From positions 51,505,353 through 51,569,352 of the forward strand of contig NC_092054.1 of NCBI RefSeq assembly GCF_003086295.3: 64,000 nt of DNA. Direction: 5' to 3'. Below, one piece after another: positions 56,114 through 64,000 of the stretch. The notes beneath the pieces are model-generated. The model was not told the origin of the DNA, did no database searches, and worked only from the letters and a program-made list of their open reading frames with translations. Position numbers and translations under genes: made by a program. Within the stretch, counting starts at the first letter, position 1. Each line of letters starts with the position of its first letter. The stretch is from Arachis hypogaea (taxonomy: Eukaryota; Streptophyta; Magnoliopsida; Fabales; Fabaceae).

Positions 56114-57527
56114 TGATCGTGTTGTAAGTATAGCTCCTAAACCAACAGAAAATCCTTTCGTAGAAACGTTTTGGTTGTCACAAGTAACAAACCCCTTTAA
56201 AATTGATAACCAAAGTATTTAAACCTCGGGTCGTCTTCTCAAGGAACTGCAGGGAGGTATGTTCTTATTATTGGTTATAAGTTTTGTAAATTGGGGGTTT
56301 TGAAAGTAAGAAACAAGTAATTTAAATGCAAGTAAAATAAATAAATGACTATAAAATAAATTCTTGGCAAGGTATGAAAATTTAGAAGTCCTATCCTAGT
56401 TACTCCTATGAGAATGGAAGTTAATCCCACTTAGTTAACCCTTATGAAAGCAAGGGAAAGTCAAGTGAACTAATTAGTTAGATTCCCAAGTCCTAGCCAA
56501 CTCCTAAGGAAAGGCCAGAGTTAGTGGAATACCAGTCAATTTAGCCGACATAACAACCAATCACGGATAGTTGATAACTCAAGAGCTTCCAATTAATCAA
56601 TTAAAGCCAATAATATAAAAAGCTAAATAAGAATCTTAGATTTGAAATACCTCAATTGCATTAATAAGAGAAAATCAATCTAAACATAAAGAGTTCATAA
56701 ATCAATCTGGCAACATAAGTAATTGAATGAGAGCATTAAAATATCTGAAAGTAAAAGAGAAATATAAAGTAAAAGGAATATTGAACCTGATGAAGAGTTG
56801 AAATTCTAAATCCTTTAAGAGGAATCCTAATCCTAAAAACCTAAGAGAGAGGAGAGAACCTCTCTCTCTAAAAACTACATCTAAACTATGAAAAGTAAAT
56901 AATTGAAGACATAATAATGAATGGATACATTCCCCCACTTTATAACCTCTAATCTGTGCCTTCTGGACTTGGATCTGGGCCAAAAAGGGTTTCAAAAATC
57001 GCTGGGAGCATTTTCTGTAATTTCTGGTGCGTGGCGTCTATCACGCGTCCGCGTGGGTCACGCGATCGCGTCGTATGGAGTTTTCCTTGTCACGTGTTCA
57101 CTTCGGTCACGCGTACGCATCATCTGTGTTCTGCTCATGGCGGGCGTCCGCGTCAGTAACGCGTTCGTGTCGCTGCCTTTTCGCGCTGGGCATGCGACCG
57201 CGTCGTCCATGTGTTCGCGTCGCTGTCAGTTTCTTCAAAAACTCCATTTTGTGCTTTCCTTCCATTTTTGTATGTTTCCTTTCCATCCTTTAAGTCATTC
57301 CTGCCTTAGAAGATCTGAAACTTCTCAACACACAAATCACGGCATCGAATGGTAATAAAGGGTAATTAAAATAAATAATTTCAAAGCATGGGAAACATGT
57401 ATTTCACATATATCACATAATAAGGAAGGGAAAGTGAAACCATGCAATTTACATGAATAAGTGGGTGAAGGGTTGAATAAATCACTTAAATTGAGCACAA
57501 TATATATCATAAAATATGGGTTTATCA
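56114..57527 (-). repeat. Element G 3' LTR (about 1414 bp)
   Basis: On the minus strand begins TGATAAACCCATATTTTATG at 57527 and ends ACGATCA at 56114; TGAT/ATCA form the terminal inverted pair. Left of 56114 there is no primer site, so this is the 3' end of the element, with AAATA as candidate target duplication. Contains four CpG-dyad pairs at 57043-57232. The 5' LTR would lie beyond the window. Confidence 0.65.
57043..57232. repeat. Paired CpG-rich dyads in element G LTR
   Basis: Four pairs of ACGCGNNCGCGT-like 12-mers (near 57043, 57090, 57143 and 57190), with the same pair spacing as in elements A, B, C and D although the LTR is otherwise unrelated. Confidence 0.7.
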
Positions 57528-59283
57528 ACCTCCCTACACTTGAACAATAGCATGTCCTCATGCTAAGTCCAAGATAAAGAGTAAGGTAAGGTTAAAGTGG
57601 TGGAATCTCATGCAATGTAATTTATCCTAAATGCAACTACCTATATGAATCATGCAATTCTAATTGTTATTCACTTGTATATAAAACTTACATGTAGTTA
57701 AATTAATTCACATTCTCAAGGAATCATATATGCATAGCCAAACCCTAGATAATGTTAAAGCACTTTTACAATTGAGATGGGTAAAAATATTTTTCAAACT
57801 TGCAAGACAATTAACAATTTAAGCAGAGATATACGGTGATGAGCTATTGAACATTCACTGGATTTTGTGTTTACTCTCTAGTCACTCAGTGTTTATTGGG
57901 TTAATCACTCTATTCTTCTTTTTATCCTTACTTTCTATAACTTTGTTCTTCATCTAACCAATCAACAATTATAGAATACAGACATACAAAAATCATGAGG
58001 TCTTTTTCAAGGTTGTAATGGGGCCAAGGTAAAGGTAAGGGTATATGTATAAGGCCAAGTGAGCTAATAAGTGAATCCTTGATTAGTCTAAGATCTCACC
58101 TAACATACATATTTTGTAATTCAAAGTTTCTTAACCTATTTGCCCAACTTTTCTCACTTTGTATTGCAAGCTCGTGTATTAACTTTAATTTTATCCCATG
58201 TGCATAGATTCTTTTTATTTTGCAATTGGGGAATTTTTGTATCCCCTTAATTAAATACCGAAAATAAAATTTTTTTTATGCACATGGTAATTCAATTGTT
58301 TTGATTTCACATGAGCATGCTTCCCACAATATCTTTATTCTTTTTAACTTTCCACCTTTGTTTCTATCATCCATGTTCCCATAAAGTTCCCCACACTTAA
58401 ACAATACACAATTTCTATCTTAAGCTAACCAAAGATTCAACTTGGGATTTTTATTTTATTTTTATGCTTAAGGCTAGTAATGTGGTTTATAGAACAAAGG
58501 GGGATTAAAAAGCTCAAGGGGCTAACAAAGGTGATGTAAAAGGTAGGCTAATTTGGGATAAGTGAGGAAAAATTCAAATGATGGCCTCAATCATCTCTTA
58601 GTATGTATCTATACTCTATAATTGGACATATAGATTAAAACAAAGTAAAGAACACCAGAATGAAAAAGAAGGGCAAAACACACAGAAATAAAAATTATGG
58701 TTTGAATGTAACCATACAGTTAAGCTCAAAATTCACAGGCTATGTGTTCTCTAGCTCAAAAATCATATATCAGTTATACATGTCATGCAAGTAAAAATTA
58801 AGAGTTCCCATTATTCTCAATGTAAAATTTTTTTGGGTGGCTTTAAAGTTTTAGTGTTTCTCCTTGAAGAAATGTTGTTAACTAACTAACATGTAATGCT
58901 ATATATACAAGGTGTGTGGATTATTTTGATTATGTTAAAGTCTCTAGTTTACTTCCTTTTTATTTTCAATTTAAACCAAACTATCATATGCTAAAAGGGT
59001 AAACTATACTAATTAATCCACATTTTCTATAACTAATAAGTTTAGAATTGCAAACTAAACTAAATGGCTAAAATATAAACTAAAGTGCAAAATGCAGAAA
59101 TAGAGTAAAAATACATGAAAAGAACAATGTATAAGTACTGAAAGATAAAAATAAAAATAAAGATAAAAATACAGAAAATAAACAAAAATAAGATAAAAAG
59201 AGTCTGTAGTGGTTCACCAAAAAGATATGCCAGGGATGGCTACCTCCCCACACTTAAAATAAAGCATCGTCCTCGATGCTCAC
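57528..59283 (-). other. Element G 3' region
   Basis: Non-coding. On the minus strand three copies of a motif combine a GAGGAC-containing hairpin-like word with TTAAGTGTGGGGA or TTCAAGTGTAGGGAGG: about 59240-59282, 58385-58430 and 57528-57570. The last abuts the LTR and is a plausible polypurine tract. It parallels the GAGGACAAGC...TAAGTTTGGTGTTG motif of the other families. Confidence 0.55.
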
Positions 59284-60660
59284 TCAAGCTGGGTGTGAAG
59301 GGGTGTCATCACCGGAAGGATGGGCTACTGGAGTCTCTGTGGTGGCTTAAGGGTCTGTGGACTGGATGAGGGTAGGAGGATCTGTCTGCTGTAGTGGAGG
59401 CTCTGACTGGATAGGAATCTCTGGATCTGCGGCCTGTATCTGGTGTGGCTCTTCCTGCTGTGGCGCAGCCTGCTCTTAGCCTGCCTGCTCGGCCTCTCTC
59501 TATGGATGGGTCTCCTCCTCATGCTCATCTGCCTCCTCCTCAGATGGCTCTGATGGTGTGTCAGGCTCGGAGGGGAAGTTGCTGCCAGATCGGATCATCA
59601 TCTTGAGGTGCTCATAGCGTCGCTTTTTGCGACGCTCAGATCTCTCAAATCGCCGCTTGTTGCGGTGCTCCATCTGGTCCAGCTGCTGGAATAAGCGGTG
59701 CACGAGGTGGTAAACGGGCTCTGAGGCAGGTGGAGGTGCAGTGGGTGGGGCTGGTGCAACAGTGGAAGAAGAGGGGGCAGCTGAAAGCGTGGCTGTCTCA
59801 TCAGAAGCAGTAAGGAATGGAGGTCTGTAGCCTAAAGCCAGAAACTTCCTGATGTGAGGAATGATCTTCTTGCAGTCTGCAGCAGTTTGCAGCAGTCGGC
59901 TTTGCATCAGCCAGCTTCCAAGGCACGTCAGCTTGACGGCCGAGCTGGGTAATCAGATATGGGAAGGGGAGAGTGCCTCTGACATGGACCCTGGCCATAA
60001 AGTATCGGATGAATCGTGGGAGGTACAGGTCCTTACCCTCTGTCACACACCAGAGGAGGGTGATCATAGCAGCAGGCAACTCCGTCTCATGAGTGCTCGG
60101 CATAACAAAGTTGTTCAGGATCTGGTGCCAGAGCCGAGCCTCATCATTCAGATACATCAGCTTGATTCCCTTAGGTATTGTTGTGTTCTTTCCCATGACC
60201 CAGGGGACAGTAGGGTTAAGGGCTATCCTTTGCTTGACAGCATCCTAGTCAAATCTCAGAAAGCGCATGCCCTCTTCAGCCTTTTGGTAACCGTCAGGCT
60301 GATCGAACTTAGCCTGAAGCTGCAGAATATCCTCAATGGCCTCTTCAGTGACCAGTATCTGTTTCCCTCTGAGGTGCACTGCATCCAGGGAAGTCTTGAA
60401 ATAGTTGCAGTAAAACTCTCTTACCCAGGAAGCATTGACCTCTGTAAAGTTTCTCTCCAAGAAGAACCAGCCTCTTTGTTTGATCTGATCGGAAGTGTAC
60501 TGCTGTAGCTCTTCTGGAATTTTTAGAGTTTGCTCCAGGTACAGGTTTCTGGAGGTGGCAAACACTAGATACTTTAGCTCACAGTATCGGTTTGCAAATT
60601 TAATGGGATCATTGGCAGGGAGGAGCTGGTCAGCCTTCTTGTTCATACCCTGGGTCAAGC
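59284..60660 (-). pseudogene. Putative plant transposon protein (Transposase_32-like), broken
   Basis: The reading frame contains NRYCELKYLVFATSRNLYLE, IKQRGWFFLERNFTEVNASW, VREFYCNYFKTSLDAVHLRG and IPKGIKLMYLNDEARLWHQI. This is the 'putative plant transposon protein' family found inside non-autonomous elements; its biochemical role is not known to me. A Pro/Gln/Glu-rich tail follows an Arg-rich helix (FERSERRKKRRYEHLK). Breaks: TAG at 60245-60247 (Trp expected), a frameshift at about 59880-59900 inside a GCAGCAGT repeat, and stops at 59500, 59476 and 59347. The N-terminus is cut at 60660 by the Tat element; coding to the right of 60660 is LTR-derived. Confidence 0.7.
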
Positions 60661-61180
60661 TGTCCGACCCGGGATGTTTAGCGACATGGCGACCGACCTC
60701 TTCAGGTCTGACTAGCCGACCTCTTCTCAAAGAGATCGGCCAAACCGATAGGAGAGCCCAATAGAGGGGCCAAATAGAGGAACACGACCAAATCCAAAGG
60801 TAATCCAAGCCTATAGAGATAAAGGCGGTTCCCTTGAAGATAAGCTGACTTCACCCAAAATAAGATAAAGATAAGATAAGATAACTAACTTATCCTATCA
60901 GAAAGGTCAGCTCCATCTACTATAAATACACTGGAGCACCCAGGTATAACTCATACTCTGATTCTACTAAAAACCTGCTTAATACCCTTGCTAACTTAAG
61001 CATCAGAGTCTGTTGCAGGTACCCCCCACCCTCTGGTGACCAAGGATCAGAAGTGTAGCCAGTCCAACAAGTCGGACACAACAGCTCCGGCTGCCACCAG
61101 CCAGCCGGACATATCATCTCCGACCAGTACTGAAGATCTCATCCGAGATCGACCTACAGTTTCAGGTAACCCTCAGAACA
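60661..61180 (+). repeat. Tat element 5' LTR (about 520 bp)
   Basis: Begins TGTCCGACCCGGGATG and ends CCTCAGAACA just before the primer site. Short LTR with a clear TATA box (60921). The exact end (61180) is inferred from the primer site. Confidence 0.7.
60921..60927 (+). promoter_or_regulatory. Tat LTR TATA box
   Basis: TATAAATACACTGG context, about 260 bp into the LTR and about 100 bp before its 3' third; strong TATA consensus. Confidence 0.65.
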
Positions 61181-61181
61181 T

Positions 61182-61199
61182 TGGCGCCATTGCCGGGGA
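61182..61199 (+). other. Primer binding site for tRNA-Asp, one mismatch (Tat)
   Basis: TGGCGCCATTGCCGGGGA differs from the tRNA-Asp complement used by the Athila elements here at one position (A for G). Confidence 0.8.
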
Positions 61200-61221
61200 A
61201 CCTGGAAGTCATCCCAACACC

Positions 61222-62918
61222 ATGGCGGACGGCCATGACAATGACCACGATTCAGATCTAGAAAATAGAACGCCGCACAAGAACGCGAACACTACATTGA
61301 AGGATACTCCGGAATCCAACGGGGACAAAAACTCATCAAATCCCGGGGTAATAGAAGCACTTCAAGATCGCTTAAAGCAACTTGAAGAAACCCAACAACA
61401 ACGAGAGGTTGGGAAGGATCTTCAAAGAGAGGTACGACGACGTCGAGAACTGGAAGACAAACTACTACAATTAAAAGCTGATCTCAAAGCAAAAGCTCCT
61501 CGGGCCACTCATGAGGAAAATTCATGCAAAGAACAAGACCCATTCACCAGGGAAATCATGAAAACCAAAATTCCAAAAGACCTCAAACTCCCGGACATGA
61601 CTCTGTATGATGGTACCAAAGATCCCAACCACCATCTCAGTAATTTTAGAAGCAGAATGTACCTCACCGACGCCTCAGATGCCGTTCGCTGTAAAGCCTT
61701 TCCAACAACTCTCACGAAGACAGCAATTAGATGGTTCGACAACCTACCTCCCAAGTCCATCTCAAACTTTGACGACCTGGCCAAAAATTTCCTAGCCAGA
61801 TTCTCCATCTAGAAAGATAAGGCCAAGCACGCTCCCAGTTTACTAGGGATCAAGCAAAGAGATCGGGAGAGCCTCCGCAACTACATGGAAAGATTCAACA
61901 AAATATGCATGGACATACAAAGCTTACCAACAGAGGCCGCCATCATGGGACTCATCAATGGCCTACGAGAGGGATTTTTTAGCCAATCTATATCAAAGAA
62001 GTAGCCTACCTCCTTAGACGAAGTACAAGAGCGAGCAGAAAAATATATCAACATGGAAGAAAACGCTCGGTTGGGAGAAATCTCAAAATCTGGGACCCCC
62101 TACCGAGATAAAGACAAGGAATCCAAAAGGAAAGAAGATCGACAAGGGGAGAAAATAAAAAAATACCATAATTACACTCCTCTCAGGGCATCCCTGGTCG
62201 ATGTATATAAAGAAGTCTGCCATACAGAGAAAATCCCCCCAGCGCGGCCACTCAAAGGCAAAAGGGGAGGAGGAAACCGGAAGGAATACTGTGAATACCA
62301 TCAAGTCCGAGGGCACTCCACCAACGAGTGCTTCGACTTAAAAAATATCATAGAAAAGTTGGTGAGAGAAGGAAAATTAGATCGATTTCTGGCCACCCGA
62401 GATGATGACCAAAGAAAGAGACGAAGGGACGAAGTTGCCGGACGAACTGAACGATCACCTCAGACACCAGAGATACACATCCACATGATACACGGCGGAT
62501 TCGCAGGAGGTGGGATCTCCAAATCATCTCGCAAAAGATATCTCAAAGAAGTATATCATGTCGAGGGAAAGGAGGAAGCACCCGACATCCCTGCGATAAC
62601 ATTCACTAAAGAGGACGCATCCGGCATCATCCCGAGACATGATGATCCCATGGTCATCACTATCATACTGGCAAACGCTAATCTACATTGCACATTAATA
62701 GACCAAGGGAGCTCCGCTGACATCTTATTCAAAACTGCCTTCGACAAGCTCGGCTTGGAAGAAAGGGAGCTTAAGGCATACCCAAACAGCTTGTTCGGAC
62801 TGGGAGATACCCCAATACAACCACTGGGATACGTATCATTGCACACAACCTTCGGAAAAGGGAACCAATCCAAGATGCTCAAGATAGACTACATTGTGGT
62901 CGACGTGCGTTCAGCCTA
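61222..62918 (+). pseudogene. Tat Gag and N-terminal protease
   Basis: The likely start is MADGHDNDHDSD at 61222; the open frame before it is LTR and leader. An N-terminal coiled coil (ALQDRLKQLEETQQQ) is followed by the capsid domain (LPDMTLYDGTKDPNHHL, AIRWFDNLPP), a zinc finger of CEYHQVRGHSTNEC type (C-x2-H-x4-H-x4-C, about 62290-62331), and the protease active site LIDQGSSADIL (Asp 62701-62703). Stops: TAG at 61810-61812 and TAG at 62002-62004, both fitting CAG to TAG. The protease is cut after VVDVRSAY by an LTR insertion at 62919. Confidence 0.8.
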
Positions 62919-64000
62919 TGATGAGCGGATAATTTATACGCTTTTTGGCATTATTTTTAGTATGTTTTTAGTAGGATCTAGTTACTTCTAGGGATGTTTT
63001 TATTAGTTTTTATGTTAAATTCACATTTCTGGACTTTACTATGAGTTTGTGTGTTTTTCTGTGATTTCAGATAATTTCTGGCTGAAATTGAGGGACTTGA
63101 GCAAAAATCAGATTCAGAGGTTGAAGAAGGACTGCTGATGCTGTTGGATTCTGACCTCCCTGCACCCAAAGTGGATTTTCTGGAGCTACAGAACTCAAAA
63201 TGGCGTGCTTCCAATTGCGTTGGAAAGTAGACATCCAGGGCTTTCCAGCAATATATAATAGTCCATACTTTAGCCAAGTTTAGACGATGCAAAAGAGCGT
63301 TGAACGCTAGTTCTACGCTGTAGTCTGGAGTTAAACGCCAGAAACACGTCACGAACCAGAGCTGAACGCCAAAAACACGTTACAACTTGGCGTTCAACTC
63401 CAGAAGAAGCCTCTGCACGTGTAACATTCAAGCTCAGCCCAAGCACACACCAAGTGGGCCCCGGAAGTGGATTTATGCATCAATTACTTACTTCTGTAAA
63501 CCTTAGTAGCTAGTTTAGTATGAATAGGACTTTTTACTATTGTATTTACATCTTATGATCTTTTGGATCATCTTGGGACATCTTGTTCTTAGATCATGGG
63601 GCTGGCCATTCGGCCATGCCTAGACCTTCATCACTTATGTATTTTCAACGGTAGAGTTTCTACACTCCATAGATTAAGGTGTGGAGCTCTGCTGTTCCTC
63701 ATGATTTAATGCAAAGTACTACTGTTTTATATTCAATTCAACTTATTCTGCTTCTAAGATATCCATTCGCACCCAAGAACATGATGAATGTGATGATTAT
63801 GTGACGCTCATCATCATTCTCACTTATGAATGCGTGCCTGACAAACACTTCCGTTCTACATGCAACAAGCTAGAATGAGTATCTCTTAGATATCTAATAC
63901 AGAGGACCGAGCCCGAGATATTAGAATCTTCGTGGTATAAGTTAGAACCCATGGATGGCAATTCTTGAGATCCGGAAATTCTAAACCTTGTCTGTGGTAT
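62919..64000 (+). mobile_element. LTR of a further retrotransposon (H), open at window end
   Basis: Begins TGATGAGCGGATAATTTATA, preceded by pentamer GCCTA (62914-62918). I remember this LTR start as very common in peanut. It holds the shared ggaaag/ctttcc motif (63181-63275) and a palindrome-like run of TTAAACGCCAGAA / TTGGCGTTCAACTCCAGAA words (63300-63405). The LTR does not end before 64000. Confidence 0.75.
63181..63275 (+). repeat. Shared LTR motif in element H
   Basis: GAGCTACAGAACTC, GGCGTGCTTCCAATTGCG, TGGAAAG, GACATCCAGGG and CTTTCCA, then ATATATAATAGTCCATA. Closely matches both copies in the F LTRs although the two LTRs otherwise differ. Confidence 0.7.

Larger units (their letters stand above)
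60661..62918 (+). mobile_element. Tat-type Ty3/gypsy element, 5' part
   Basis: A 5' LTR (60661-61180), primer site, gag and the start of protease, inserted in the element G ORF and itself interrupted at 62918 by another LTR. Candidate target pentamer CAAGC at 60656-60660; its partner is outside the window. Confidence 0.75.

Noticed and set aside
60661..60808. N-terminal extension of the element G transposon protein
   Set aside because: Derived from the Tat LTR inserted at 60661.

Overview
This window looks like repeat-rich nuclear heterochromatin of a flowering plant, most likely a legume and probably peanut (Arachis). I base Arachis on remembered LTR termini (TGATAAACCC..., TGATGAGCGGATAATTTA...) and have not checked it. 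The sequence is AT-rich and almost entirely nested transposable elements: LTR retrotransposons primed by tRNA-Asp or tRNA-iMet, one CACTA transposon end, and no intact host gene. The only host-like coding sequence is a broken TOM1-like (TOL) VHS/GAT fragment near the left edge.

Layout from the left: 1-2642 is the right end of a CACTA transposon that seems to carry the TOL fragment. 3024-55001 is one very large non-coding (LARD-like) retrotransposon with LTRs of about 4.4-4.5 kb and a 2.9 kb internal region. Its 3' LTR is split by a 40,108-bp insertion (11615-51722) with a perfect CATCC target duplication. That insertion is an Athila-type Ty3/gypsy element on the minus strand (A), with gag, protease, RT-RNase H and integrase between 15146 and 22670. 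A solo LTR (17976-20137, target duplication GATAT) interrupts A exactly in frame at the protease/RT border.

The 5' leader of A is broken at about 22888. To its right lies a rearranged cluster of related elements: plus-strand gag-protease element B (22888-29087), then minus-strand non-autonomous element D (29175-35819) and further 3' sequence to 37035. B and D form a large inverted repeat of about 3.5-kb arms. From 37036 comes a tandem array, LTR-internal-LTR-internal-LTR, of a non-autonomous family (F) with a 5.3-kb period. It runs into a 1000-N gap, after which the 5' LTR of A and the rest of the LARD LTR resume.

Right of 55001: a diverged LTR-like sequence, a minus-strand element G (3' LTR 56114-57527) carrying a broken 'putative plant transposon protein' gene, a Tat-type Ty3/gypsy element inserted into that gene (60661-62918), and another LTR element inserted into the Tat protease (62919 to the window end).

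How the parts work together: A, B and Tat encode (now broken) Gag-Pol proteins. D and F encode only a protein resembling the C-terminal part of Gag and would have needed enzymes in trans. The most interesting non-protein signals are: an 18-nt hairpin just downstream of the last ORF in families A, B/D and F, with compensatory stem changes and an AGRCAA loop; paired CpG-rich dyads (ACGCGNNCGCGT) in otherwise AT-rich elements, shared between families; arrays of long palindromes inside LTRs; and a shared 'ggaaag...ctttcc' hairpin motif in unrelated LTRs.
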